64,000 bases of DNA, taken from positions 1-64,000 of the forward strand of contig NZ_JAPEMV010000010.1 in the NCBI RefSeq assembly GCF_026342355.1, read 5' to 3'. Within the stretch, counting starts at the first letter, position 1, and every line of letters starts with the position of its first letter. The DNA comes from Streptomyces sp. NBC_00249 (GTDB lineage: Bacteria > Actinomycetota > Actinomycetes > Streptomycetales > Streptomycetaceae). Positions 33,845 through 42,734 of this stretch are shown in pieces. The translations under genes and the position numbers were made by a program. The notes beneath the pieces were generated by a model. The model made no database searches. It had not been told where the DNA came from and saw nothing but the letters and a program-made list of their open reading frames with translations.

Positions 33845-35341
33845 GTGCCCCAGCCGCACCGTCCCGTCCGATCCGCCAGCCCGGCCCGGCCGCGGCGTGC
33901 GCGCGCCGGCGGCAGTCCGGCCCGGCGCCGGGGCGAGCGGCCCCGGTGGGGGGTCCGGCTCGCCACCGGGCTGTCGGTGGTGGTGCTGGGCTCGGGCGCC
34001 GTCGGCCACGCCGTGATGACCGGACTGGACACCGGGATCGAGCGGGTGGACCCGTTCAAGGACATGAAGAACCGCCCGCAGGCCGGGCACGGGGTGAACT
34101 TCCTCCTCGTAGGCACCGACGGCCGGGACAAGATCACCCCGGAGGAGAAGCGCGAGTACCGGCTCGGCGGCGCCCCCTGCCGCTGCACCGACACGATCAT
34201 GCTGGTGCACCTGTCCGCCGACAAGGAGCGGGCGAGCGTGGTCAGCCTGCCCCGGGACAGCTACGCCGAGGTCCCGGCCCACCAGGACCTGGTGACCGGC
34301 AAGGCCCACAAGGCGCACCCCGTGAAACTCAACGCCGCCTACGCCGAGGGCGGGCCGAACCTGACCGTGCGCACCGTCGAGAACATGACGCGGGTGAAGA
34401 TCGACCACTACCTGGAGGTCGATTTCACCAGCTTCATGAAGACGGTCGACGCGATGGGCGGCGTGGAGATCTGCACCGCCAAGACCATGCGCGACAGCTA
34501 CACCGGCCTCGACCTGCTGCCCGGCACCCACCGGCTGACCGGCGGCCAGGCCCTCCAGTACGTCCGCTCCCGGCACGTGGACGGGGCCTCCGACCTGGGC
34601 CGGATGCAGCGCCAGCAGCGGTTCATCGCCGCCCTGATCAAGCAGGCCACCGGGGGCGGGGTGCTGCTGAACCCGGTGAAGTTCAAGGAGGTCAGCTCGA
34701 CCCTGCTGGGCTCGGTGCGGGCCGACAAGGACTTCGGCTCGGAGCAGATGCTCGCCCTGGGGCAGGCCATGCGGGACTTCACGCCCTCCTCGTCCGAGTT
34801 CGCCTCGGTGCCGGTCGGCGACGCCTCGTACCCGGTCAAGGGCATCGGTTCGACGGTGAAGTGGGACGAGCCGAAGGCCGCCAAGCTCTTCGAGTCCCTG
34901 CGCCACGACCGGCCGCTGGCCCCCGTCCGGCCCGGCCGGCCCGCGAACCGGCCCGCCGCCGTCCCCGTCGACGTGCCGCCGCAGCAGATCCGGGTCCAGG
35001 TGGAGAACGGCACCCGGATCGACGGCCTCGGCGGCCGGGTGGACGAGGCCCTGCGCGCCACCGGCTTCGACACCACCCGGGCCCCCGGCAACGGCGCCAG
35101 CCGCGAGGTCCGGCGCACGGTGATCGCGTACGACCCGCGCTGGGACCGCTCGGCCCGTACGGTGTCGGCGGCGCTGCCCGGCAGCGAGCTGCGGGCGGTC
35201 GCCAAGCAGGGCCGCACGGTGCTGGTGATCGCGGGCGCGGACTACAAGAAGGTCGTCCCGGTCCGGGCGGAGGACCCGTACCAGGGGGGCGAGACCACCG
35301 TGGTCACCGGCGACCAGGTGGTGTGCGGGGGCGGCAGCTAG
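33845..35341 (+). CDS. LCP family protein with LytR_C domain, copy 4
   Basis: 498 residues; GTG 33845 has GGAGG 8 bases upstream. The membrane anchor is VRLATGLSVVVLGSGAVGHA; the LCP domain has VNFLLVGTDGRDKITPEEKREY, CTDTIMLVHLSADKERASVVSLPRDSY, VKIDHYLEVDFTSFMKTVDAMGGVEICT and GQALQYVRSRHVDGASDLGRMQRQQRF. The LytR_C domain starts near QQIRVQVENGTRIDGLGG. The N-terminus is Arg/Pro-rich. Its TAG and the convergent GT39 stop lie in a shared palindrome CTAGGCCCTAG. Confidence 0.92.
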   Translation: MPQPHRPVRSASPARPRRARAGGSPARRRGERPRWGVRLATGLSVVVLGSGAVGHAVMTGLDTGIERVDPFKDMKNRPQAGHGVNFLLVGTDGRDKITPEEKREYRLGGAPCRCTDTIMLVHLSADKERASVVSLPRDSYAEVPAHQDLVTGKAHKAHPVKLNAAYAEGGPNLTVRTVENMTRVKIDHYLEVDFTSFMKTVDAMGGVEICTAKTMRDSYTGLDLLPGTHRLTGGQALQYVRSRHVDGASDLGRMQRQQRFIAALIKQATGGGVLLNPVKFKEVSSTLLGSVRADKDFGSEQMLALGQAMRDFTPSSSEFASVPVGDASYPVKGIGSTVKWDEPKAAKLFESLRHDRPLAPVRPGRPANRPAAVPVDVPPQQIRVQVENGTRIDGLGGRVDEALRATGFDTTRAPGNGASREVRRTVIAYDPRWDRSARTVSAALPGSELRAVAKQGRTVLVIAGADYKKVVPVRAEDPYQGGETTVVTGDQVVCGGGS

Positions 35342-35344
35342 GCC

Positions 35345-36835
35345 CTAGGACGTCCGCTCCAGCAGGGTGACGTACAGGCCGCGGACGTGCCGGGCCTCGG
35401 CGATCTTGTAGTGGCTCTTCAGCGCCGCGGTCTGGTCGGCCGGGAGCTTGCCGTACGGGTCCTTCTTCGCGGTGTCGCGGGTGACGAGCCAGATCCGGCG
35501 GGTGTCGCCGAGGCACTGCTCGGGCCGGGCGCACTCCACCGGGAAGAGGTCGTCGCTGGCGACCGCCGAACGCTCGGCGAAGACGTCGCGCGGCCGGACC
35601 CGGTCGGGCAGGTAGTACTCGACCTGGAAGTCGGTCATGTACACCCGCTCCTCGCCGCCGCGCAGCGGTACGAAACCGTCCCCGGGCCGGTAGCCCTCGG
35701 CGATGATCTTCGCGGCGGCCCGGCCGTCCGCGGTCTCCTTCGCCCGCTCGGTACGGAGCTGGCGCTGGTCGGGGAGGCCGAGCAGGATCAGCGCGGCCAG
35801 CGCCGCCGCCCCGGCGGGGCGCGGCTTCAGCGCGGCGGCCCCGGCGGCGGCCAGCACCGCCCAGGCGGGCAGGGTGAAGAGCACGTAGCGGTCGATGAAG
35901 TACGAGGTGCTGCCCTGCGAGACGAGGTACACGGCAACGATCGGGACCGCACCGCACAGCAGCAGTTCCACGGCGGGCCGCCGGCCCCGGCTCCAGGCGA
36001 GCGGCAGCAGCGCCAGCGCGGCGATGCCGAGGGCGACCAGCGGGGAGCCGAAGAGGTTGTCCCAGAGCCCGGCGATGTCGCGCATCCGCGGGGTCCGGAT
36101 CCAGGAGATCTGCCGGCCGACCTGGCTGCGCCCCAGCAGCACCAGCGGCACCACCGGCAGCAGCCCGACGGCCACCGCCACCGCGAAGGAGACCGCGGTG
36201 CGCCCGCGCCGGTCCCGCCACCACCGCATCGCCGCGATCAGGGCGTGCGGCAGCAGGAACAGCAGGGCCACCATGTGCAGCAGCCCGGAGACCGCGACGA
36301 GCAGGGCGTATGCGGCCCAGCGCGCCGGGCGCGGCCGGTCCAGGGCCCGCAGCAGCAGCCAGGTCGCGGCGGTGACCGCGAGCATCACGAAGGCGTACGA
36401 GCGGGCTTCGGTGCCGTACCGGGTGACGGCGGGCAGCAGCGCGAACAGCAGCCCGGCGAAGACGGCCGTACGGCGGTCGAAGAGCCGGCGGGCGATCACG
36501 ACGGTGAGCGCGGCGGTCCCGGCCATGGCGAGCGCCGACGGCAGCCGGAGCATCGCGGCGGAGTCCCCGAAGACGGCGACCCAGCCGTGCAGCAGCAGGT
36601 AGTAGAGGCCGGAGACGGCGTCGACGTGCCCCAGCATCGCGATCAGGTCGCCGGTGCCGCGGGAGGCGGCGTTCCAGCTGGCGAGCTCGTCGCGCCACAG
36701 CTGCGGGGTGCCGGCGCGGAAGGTGGTGACCGCGAGGGTCAGCAGCGCCGCCCACAGCCAGTCGGGGCCGGGGACCCGGCGTCCGGCCGCGCGGGCGGGC
36801 GCGACGGCGGACGGGGTCTGGGTGGCAGTGGGCAT
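35345..36835 (-). CDS. Glycosyltransferase family 39-like membrane protein
   Basis: 496 residues, about 10-12 membrane segments. The first extracytoplasmic loop carries the acidic motif LWRDELASWNAASRGTGDLIAM, as in PMT/ArnT-type enzymes that take sugar from a polyprenyl phosphate donor. A soluble C-terminal part follows (YMTDFQVEYYLPDRVRPRDVF). ATG 36835 is chosen because GGAGA lies 8 bases upstream. The acceptor is unknown; a polyprenol-P-mannose synthase 4 kb away could supply the donor. Confidence 0.83.
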   Translation of the reverse strand: MPTATQTPSAVAPARAAGRRVPGPDWLWAALLTLAVTTFRAGTPQLWRDELASWNAASRGTGDLIAMLGHVDAVSGLYYLLLHGWVAVFGDSAAMLRLPSALAMAGTAALTVVIARRLFDRRTAVFAGLLFALLPAVTRYGTEARSYAFVMLAVTAATWLLLRALDRPRPARWAAYALLVAVSGLLHMVALLFLLPHALIAAMRWWRDRRGRTAVSFAVAVAVGLLPVVPLVLLGRSQVGRQISWIRTPRMRDIAGLWDNLFGSPLVALGIAALALLPLAWSRGRRPAVELLLCGAVPIVAVYLVSQGSTSYFIDRYVLFTLPAWAVLAAAGAAALKPRPAGAAALAALILLGLPDQRQLRTERAKETADGRAAAKIIAEGYRPGDGFVPLRGGEERVYMTDFQVEYYLPDRVRPRDVFAERSAVASDDLFPVECARPEQCLGDTRRIWLVTRDTAKKDPYGKLPADQTAALKSHYKIAEARHVRGLYVTLLERTS

Positions 36836-37003
36836 CAGGGGGTCTCCGCGGCAGAGCCGGTCTCGTGGGGCAGGCCGTCGCTCGGGCGGAGCCGTCCGCC
36901 GGACGGACACCGACGGACGTCGACTGACCAGTCTACGGGGGCCCGGTAAAGCCCGGATATGGCAGGGCCCCAGGGCCTGCCCGAGCGCCCGGGCCGCCGG
37001 CGG

Positions 37004-37540
37004 TCAGTCGTCGAGGCCCTCGGCGGAGCGGCGCTCGCGGAGCTCGGTGATGGCCTGGCGGCGGGCGAGCCGGTGGGTGCGGCGGATCTGCGCCTCCTGG
37101 TAGCGGCGCTCGTCCTGCTCGGTCTCCGGGACGACGGGCGGGACCTGGCGGGGCTTGCCCTCGGCGTCGACGGCCGTGAAGACGAGGTAGGCGCTGCCGA
37201 CCTGGGTGGCGGGGGTGGACTCGTTCCACCGCTCCGCGAGGACCCGTACGCCGATCTCCATCGAGGAGCGGCCGGTCCAGTTGCACTGCGCCCGGACGTG
37301 CACCAGGTCGCCGACGCGGACCGGGGCGAGGAAGGCCATCTCGTCCATGGAGGCGGTGACGGCGGGCCCGCCCGAGTGGCGTCCGGCCACGGCGCCGGCC
37401 GCGTCGTCCACCAGCTTCATGATCACACCGCCGTGCACCGTGCCGAGGAGGTTGGTGTCGTTGGCGGTCATGATGTGGCTGAGGGTGGTCCGGGAAGCCG
37501 AGATCGGCTTGCCGGGCGGCGCGGGCGGTATCTCTGTCAT
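37004..37540 (-). CDS. Acyl-CoA thioesterase, hotdog fold
   Basis: 178 residues. Hydrolyses acyl-CoA to free acid and CoA. The hotdog motif NDTNLLGTVHGGVIMKLVDDAAGAVAGRHSGG carries the conserved Asn, Gly-Gly and Asp of the YciA/BACH-type family. FLAPVRVGDLVHVRAQCNWTGRSSMEIGVRVLAE is the next strand pair. The C-terminus is a charged helix. ATG 37540 starts the family-like sequence; the longer open frame upstream is not supported. It is divergent from LCP copy 5. Confidence 0.9.
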   Translation of the reverse strand: MTEIPPAPPGKPISASRTTLSHIMTANDTNLLGTVHGGVIMKLVDDAAGAVAGRHSGGPAVTASMDEMAFLAPVRVGDLVHVRAQCNWTGRSSMEIGVRVLAERWNESTPATQVGSAYLVFTAVDAEGKPRQVPPVVPETEQDERRYQEAQIRRTHRLARRQAITELRERRSAEGLDD

Positions 37541-37646
37541 ACAGCCACCATAAGTGGGTACTGCAGGCATCAGCTCTGCAACAGCACCGGTACGAACCCG
37601 GTACCGGGGTGTCGGGCGACACGCCGGGCCAGGCATCCTTGTGCCC

Positions 37647-39029
37647 ATGAGTGACTGGGACGGGTGGAGCGGCGAGCGCGACGCGCGCGGCCGCCGCGAT
37701 GACGGGTACGGGCGCGGCAGCGGGCAGGCGCAGCCGGAGGGACCGCAGCGGATGCGGCACGTCCAGCGGCAGCCCCAGCCTCCCCGGTCCCAGCCCCAGC
37801 CGCCGCAGCGCCCGGCGCAGCCCCCGCAGCGGCCCGCCCGGCCGCCGGTGCCGCCGCAGGCACCGCCGCCGGGGAACCCTCCCGGGTACGGGGTGCCCCC
37901 GCAGGGTCAGGGCCCGGACGCCTCCTTCGACAGCGGTTACAACACCGGGCAGGTCTACGGCCGGCCCGCGGGCCCCGGCGGTCCCGGCCGGCCCAGCCGC
38001 ACCGGCGGTCCCGGCGGTCCGGGCGGAGCGGGCGGCCCCGCCGGCCCGGCCCCGGACTGGCGCAGACGGATCAAGATCGGTTCGATCGTGCTGGGCTCGG
38101 TGCTCCTCGTCACCACCGTCGGCACCTACTTCTGGGCCGATGCCAAGGTCCGCCGGGAGGTGGACCTGTCCAAGGTGATCGAGCGCCCGAAGGAGGGCGA
38201 CTGCACGACGTACCTGATCGTCGGCTCCGACAGCCGTGAGGGCATGTCCGACGAGGAGAAGAAGAAGCTCCACACGGGCTCCGCCGAGGGCAAGCGCACG
38301 GACTCGATGATGATCCTCGCGAAGTGCTCCAGCGGGAACACCATGATCTCCCTGCCGCGCGACTCGGACGTGGAGATCCCGTCCTTCGTCGGCTCCCAGT
38401 CGGGAAAGAAGTTCGCGGGCACCGGCAAGCGGACCAAGCTCAACGCGGCGTACGCGGAGGACGGTCCGGAGCTGCTGGTGCGGACGGTGGAGTTCAACAC
38501 CGGTCTGCGCATCGACCACTACGCCGAGATCGGCTTCGCCGGCTTCGCGAACATCGTGGACGCGCTGGGCGGCGTCGAGCTGGACATCGAACAGGCCTTC
38601 AAGGACGAGAAGTCGGGCGCCGACTTCAAGGCGGGCCGTCAGACCCTCAACGGCGAGCAGTCGCTGGCCTTCGTCCGGACCCGTTATGCCTTCGCCGAGT
38701 CGGACCTGCAACGGACGAAGAACCAGCAGAAGTTCCTGGGCGCGCTGGCGAGCCAGGCGGCGACCCCGGCCACGGTCCTGAACCCCTTCTCCCTCTATCC
38801 GGTGATGGGCGCGGGCCTGGACACCCTGATCGTGGACAAGGACATGGGCCTGTGGGACATGGGTCAGATGTTCTTCGCGATGAAGGGCGTGAACAGTGGT
38901 GACGGCGTGTCGATGAACATGCCGATTTCCGGCCAGCGCGGCGGGAACCTCGTCTGGGACAAGGCGAAGGTCCAGGAGCTGGTCAAGCAGATCCAGAAGG
39001 ACGAAAAGGTCACCGTACGGGGGCAGTGA
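37647..39029 (+). CDS. LCP family protein, copy 5, with Pro/Gln-rich cytoplasmic tail
   Basis: 460 residues. The first 135 residues are a disordered Pro/Gln/Gly-rich cytoplasmic region, followed by a membrane anchor (IKIGSIVLGSVLLVTTVGTYF). The LCP domain has TTYLIVGSDSREGMSDEEKKKL, GKRTDSMMILAKCSSGNTMISLPRDSDVEIPSF, LRIDHYAEIGFAGFANIVDALGGVELDI and GEQSLAFVRTRYAFAESDLQRTKNQQKFL. There is no LytR_C domain. ATG 37647 has only a weak ribosome-binding site. Confidence 0.92.
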   Translation: MSDWDGWSGERDARGRRDDGYGRGSGQAQPEGPQRMRHVQRQPQPPRSQPQPPQRPAQPPQRPARPPVPPQAPPPGNPPGYGVPPQGQGPDASFDSGYNTGQVYGRPAGPGGPGRPSRTGGPGGPGGAGGPAGPAPDWRRRIKIGSIVLGSVLLVTTVGTYFWADAKVRREVDLSKVIERPKEGDCTTYLIVGSDSREGMSDEEKKKLHTGSAEGKRTDSMMILAKCSSGNTMISLPRDSDVEIPSFVGSQSGKKFAGTGKRTKLNAAYAEDGPELLVRTVEFNTGLRIDHYAEIGFAGFANIVDALGGVELDIEQAFKDEKSGADFKAGRQTLNGEQSLAFVRTRYAFAESDLQRTKNQQKFLGALASQAATPATVLNPFSLYPVMGAGLDTLIVDKDMGLWDMGQMFFAMKGVNSGDGVSMNMPISGQRGGNLVWDKAKVQELVKQIQKDEKVTVRGQ

Positions 39030-39207
39030 ACCGGCCGTGCGGGACCGGCGGGTGGCGTGGGATGTCGCACGTGTGGTGGACAGTGCGGTGCTTTTCTCGT
39101 AAGACTGAGGCGGCCCACGCCCCGGGGGGATAGACCGGCTGGGCGTACCGTCCCGGCGCTGCCGTAGAAGAACTCGGGCACGCGTCCGTCCTGCCCGTGG
39201 AGCATCC

Positions 39208-40350
39208 ATGTCCCTTCAGCCGTTCCCGCGCCTCCTCGGCGCCCGCCCGGAGAACGGCGAACGTCCCCTCGCCCTCCCGTCGTTGCCGGGGCAGCCCCGG
39301 CCCGGACCGGGCGCGGCGCGGCCGCGGCTGCGGATCCTCGACGGGCTGCGGATCGTGGCGGCGGTCGTGGTGCTCCTGCACCACTACACGCGTCCGTCGG
39401 TCTGGGGCGGGGACACCTTCGGGTGGCTCACCGTGGTGGGCCGCTACAGCTGGCTGGGCGTGGAGCTGTTCTTCATGATCAGCGGGTTCGTCATCTGCAT
39501 GTCGGCGTGGGGGCGGCCGCTGGGCAGCTACCTGCGCAGCCGGGTCATCCGCCTGGGGCCCGCGTACTGGTTCTGCGTACTGGCCACCATGGCGGTGCTG
39601 CTGGCCGTCGGGAAGCCGTTCGGCGGCGCGGGGCCGGGGCTGAGCCAGATCCTCACCAACCTGACGATGTTCCAGACCCCGCTGGGCAGCTCCGAGCTGG
39701 ACCTGTCGTACTGGACGCTCTGGTCCGAGGTGCGGTTCTACCTGATCTTCGCGGTGGTCGCCTGGACCGGTCTGACGTACCGCAAGGTCCTGAACTTCTG
39801 CTGGATCTGGACGGTCGCCTCGCTGCTGGCCCCCAGCTCCGGGCTGCCGATCCTGAACGTGCTGGCGAATCCGGTCTACTCGCCGCTGTTCATCTCCGGC
39901 ATCTGCTTCTACCTGATCCGCCGCGAGGGCCCGCGCGCCGGCGAGCCCTGGGTGCTCCTCGCGTTCTCCTGGCTGCTGATGCAGCGGTGGCTGAACGACA
40001 TCGTGCAGTGGAACACGGTCAAGGGCGACCGGCTCTCCTGGGAGATGTGCCTGTTCGTCGTGACCGTCTGCTACGCGGTCATGGCCGCCGTGGCCCTGGG
40101 CTGGCTGGACCGGATCGACTGGCGCTGGCTGTCGGTCGCGGGCGCCATGTCGTACCCGCTCTACCTGCTGCACCAGCAGATCGGCGTGACCCTGCTCGAG
40201 AAGTGGCGGCGGGACGTGGAGCCGTGGACGCTGCTGCTGTCGGCGACGGCCGTGATGCTGCTCGCCTCGTGGCTGATCCAGCGGTTCGTGGAGCGGCCGG
40301 TGGCGGGCCGGCTGAAGCGGTTCCTGGAGACCCGGCCGAAGGCCTCGTAG
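39208..40350 (+). CDS. Acyltransferase 3 family membrane protein
   Basis: 380 residues, about 10 membrane segments. Family of O-acyltransferases (OafA/YrhL type) that move acetyl or other acyl groups onto surface sugars. RILDGLRIVAAVVVLLHHYTRPSVWGG holds the conserved His and Arg of TM1; ELFFMISGFVICMS and LWSEVRFYLIFAVVAW are typical. ATG 39208 has GGAG at 6 bases. Its neighbours suggest modification of a glycopolymer. Confidence 0.9.
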   Translation: MSLQPFPRLLGARPENGERPLALPSLPGQPRPGPGAARPRLRILDGLRIVAAVVVLLHHYTRPSVWGGDTFGWLTVVGRYSWLGVELFFMISGFVICMSAWGRPLGSYLRSRVIRLGPAYWFCVLATMAVLLAVGKPFGGAGPGLSQILTNLTMFQTPLGSSELDLSYWTLWSEVRFYLIFAVVAWTGLTYRKVLNFCWIWTVASLLAPSSGLPILNVLANPVYSPLFISGICFYLIRREGPRAGEPWVLLAFSWLLMQRWLNDIVQWNTVKGDRLSWEMCLFVVTVCYAVMAAVALGWLDRIDWRWLSVAGAMSYPLYLLHQQIGVTLLEKWRRDVEPWTLLLSATAVMLLASWLIQRFVERPVAGRLKRFLETRPKAS

Positions 40351-40355
40351 CGGCG

Positions 40356-40401
40356 GACACGGAGAAGGGGCACCCCCTCGGGGGTGCCCCTTCTCCGTGT
40401 C
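40356..40401. terminator. Bidirectional terminator
   Basis: A perfect 21-bp stem (40356-40376 with 40381-40401) and CTCG loop, between the acyltransferase gene and the convergent polyprenol-P-mannose synthase gene. Confidence 0.88.
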
Positions 40402-40409
40402 GTCGTGCG

Positions 40410-40432
40410 TACTGCTTACTGCTTACTGCTTA
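40410..40432. repeat. Heptamer tandem repeat at a gene end
   Basis: ACTGCTT occurs three times in a row (from 40411), running into the TAA stop of the polyprenol-P-mannose synthase gene (minus strand). It is a likely slippage site; no function is evident. Confidence 0.75.
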
Positions 40433-41263
40433 CTTGCCGGCGCGGGCGCGGAGCTTCCACGGCATCGCGATGGACTCCAGCTGGACGGCCAGGTTCATCT
40501 TCGACTCGCCGACGGTGCGGTCCTCGAAGTGGATCGGGACCTCCATCACCTGGAAGTTGCGGCGCAGGGCCTTGAACTTCATCTCCACCTGGAAGCTGTA
40601 GCCGGCGCTGCCGATCGACGCGAGGTCGATCGCCTTCAGCGCGTCGGCGCTCCACAGGTTGAAGCCGCCCGTGATGTCACGGACGCGGGTGCCCAGGATG
40701 GTGCTCGCGTAGGCGTTCGCCCAGCGGGAGAGCAGCTTGCGGTGCGCGCCCCAGGCGTCGGAGAGGGTGCCGCCCGGCACGTAGCGGGAGCCGACGACCA
40801 GACCGGCGCCGGTGGAACGGGCGACGCCCAGCATCTCGGCGATCTTGCCGGCCGGGTGGGAGCCGTCCGCGTCCATCTGGAGCACGTACTCGGCGCCGTC
40901 CTCGACGGCCTTGGCCATGCCGGCCGCGTAGGCACGGCCGAGGCCGTCCTTCGCGGTGCGGTGCAGGACCGACATGCGGGGCTTGCCGTCCTCGGTGAGG
41001 AAGCCCTCGGCCAGCTCGTCGGCGATCTTGCCGGTGCCGTCGGGCGAGGAGTCGTCGACGATCAGCAGGCGCAGGCCCGGCTGGTCGAGACCCATCAGCA
41101 GCTCCACCATGCCCGGCAGGTTGCCCGCCTCGTTGTACGTGGGCATCACCACGGTGAGCGGCGTGAGCGCCCAGGTGTCGGGGAGCTTCGTGGTTGCGAC
41201 GTCGGTCGTGCGGGGGTTCTGCTGCTCGCCTATCACAGGTTGTGCCTCACTGAAGTTGGTCAC
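40430..41263 (-). CDS. Polyprenol monophosphomannose synthase
   Basis: 277 residues of the GT2 dolichol-phosphate-mannose synthase group. It transfers mannose from GDP-mannose to polyprenyl phosphate, making the lipid-linked donor for extracytoplasmic mannosylation. Motifs are LTVVMPTYNEAGNLPGMVELL, LLIVDDSSPDGTGKIAD, VLQMDADGSHPAGKI and TGGFNLWSADALKAIDL. There is no fused acyltransferase or C-terminal membrane domain, as in the short form. GTG 41263 overlaps the pyrophosphorylase stop by GTGA, so the two are coupled. Confidence 0.9.
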   Translation of the reverse strand: MTNFSEAQPVIGEQQNPRTTDVATTKLPDTWALTPLTVVMPTYNEAGNLPGMVELLMGLDQPGLRLLIVDDSSPDGTGKIADELAEGFLTEDGKPRMSVLHRTAKDGLGRAYAAGMAKAVEDGAEYVLQMDADGSHPAGKIAEMLGVARSTGAGLVVGSRYVPGGTLSDAWGAHRKLLSRWANAYASTILGTRVRDITGGFNLWSADALKAIDLASIGSAGYSFQVEMKFKALRRNFQVMEVPIHFEDRTVGESKMNLAVQLESIAMPWKLRARAGK

Positions 41264-42342
41264 CGGTCAGAGGAGAAGCGGACGGCGGCGTCGGGCAGTT
41301 CAGCCTCGCACCACACCCGCACCCCTGCGCGAAGTTCGTTGTCAGCCCCTACGACGGCACCGTCACCGATGACCGCGCCGTTCACCACCGTGCGCGAACC
41401 CACCGAGGCGCCGGCGCCGATGAGGCTCGCGCTCACCACCGTGTCCGGGCCGAGGGTCGCACCGTCCAGGACGATGGAGCCCTGGACGACCGCACCCGAT
41501 TCGATCCGGGCGCCGGCACCCACCACGGTACCGCCCGACAGCTTGGCCCCGTCGGCCACCACGGCACCCGGGAGCACCAGGGCCTCACCGCGCGGGCCGG
41601 GGACGGCCGGGGAGGCCACGATGCCGCGCACGAGGTCGGCCGAGGCCTGCACGAAGGACTCGGGCTTGCCGAGGTCCAGCCAGTAGGTGTCCTCGGTGAC
41701 GCCGTGCAGCTTGGCGCCGGAGTCCAGCAGACCGGGGAAGGTCTCGCGCTCGACGGATACCGATCGGCCGGCCGGGATGGAGTCGATGACGCTGCGGCGG
41801 AAGACGTAGCAGCCGGCGTTGATCTGGTCGGTGATGATCTCTTCGGGGGTCTGCGGCTTCTCGGTGAAGGCCAGCACCCGCCCCTCGGAGTCGGTGGGGA
41901 CCAGGCCGAAGGCGCGCGGGTCCTCGACCCGCACCAGGTGCAGGGAGACGTCGGCGTCGGCGGCCTGGTGGGACTCGACCAGGCCGGCGATGTCCAGGCC
42001 CGTCAGGATGTCGCCGTTGAAGACGAGGACGGGGGAGTCCGGGCCGCCGGTCAGGCGCTGCGCGGCGTTGCGGATGGCACCGCCGGTGCCGAGCGGCTCG
42101 TCCTCGACGACGTACTCGAGGGTGATGCCGAAGTCGGAACCGTCGCCGAAGTAGGGCTCGAAGACCTCGGCGAGGTAGCAGGTGGCCATCACGATGTGCG
42201 TGACACCGGCGGCGGCGGCCCTGGCTATCTGGTGGGCGAGGAAGGGCACACCCGCTGCCGGAACCATCGGCTTGGGGGTGTTGACCGTCACGGGGCGCAG
42301 TCGCGTCCCCTGCCCGCCAACCAGCAGGATCGCTTCCGTCAT
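41260..42342 (-). CDS. Sugar-phosphate nucleotidyltransferase (mannose-1-phosphate guanylyltransferase-like)
   Basis: 360 residues. The N-terminal nucleotidyltransferase domain has LLVGGQGTRLRPVTVNTPKPMVPAAG (signature loop), VLVFNGDILTGLDI and YWLDLGKPESFVQASADL. The C-terminal left-handed beta-helix is formed of hexapeptide repeats (VVGAGARIESGAVVQGSIVLDGATLGPDTVV). It makes an NDP-sugar, probably GDP-mannose given its coupling to polyprenol-P-mannose synthase; dTDP or UDP specificity cannot be excluded. ATG 42342 has GGGGAGA upstream. Confidence 0.88.
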   Translation of the reverse strand: MTEAILLVGGQGTRLRPVTVNTPKPMVPAAGVPFLAHQIARAAAAGVTHIVMATCYLAEVFEPYFGDGSDFGITLEYVVEDEPLGTGGAIRNAAQRLTGGPDSPVLVFNGDILTGLDIAGLVESHQAADADVSLHLVRVEDPRAFGLVPTDSEGRVLAFTEKPQTPEEIITDQINAGCYVFRRSVIDSIPAGRSVSVERETFPGLLDSGAKLHGVTEDTYWLDLGKPESFVQASADLVRGIVASPAVPGPRGEALVLPGAVVADGAKLSGGTVVGAGARIESGAVVQGSIVLDGATLGPDTVVSASLIGAGASVGSRTVVNGAVIGDGAVVGADNELRAGVRVWCEAELPDAAVRFSSDR

Positions 42343-42734
42343 TTGTCTTCTCCCCAACCGGTTCGGGCGTACGAAGGTTCAAATTTAGCCCATCCGGGGG
42401 GGTGCAAAGCCCGGACGAGGGTCCGCCGGGGCCGCCGACGGCCACGTTCCGGTTACGGGCGGGGGCCCTCGCGGAGACGGGCGGATTGCGGCACATCGGA
42501 CCCCGTTGCGGACGGCTGTCCCCTATACAGAGGGCCCGCCACGCACGACGGCCCACCGTGCGGGCCATCGCCCCTGGTCAGAGCCCTGCGCCCGGCTCGC
42601 CCCGGGCGCGGGGGCCCAGCGGCGCCCCCGAAGTCTCCCCCCACGGATCCGGCGCGGGAGGCTGCATCGCCCCGCCGGGTTGACGGCCGGTCGCTGCGAA
42701 CCTGTCGGCAACCCGTTACGAACCCTTGCCCCTT
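42343..42734. other. 392-base intergenic gap
   Basis: Holds the leader and promoter of the pyrophosphorylase gene (AT-rich GTTCAAATTTAGCCC near 42376-42392). The rest is GC-rich without family-like ORFs and marks the junction between the glycan cluster and the accessory small-gene region. No terminator with a long stem was seen. Confidence 0.45.

Noticed and set aside
40410..40432. Tandem ACTGCTT units as a CRISPR-like or regulatory array
   Set aside because: The units are adjacent without spacers and only 7 bases long.
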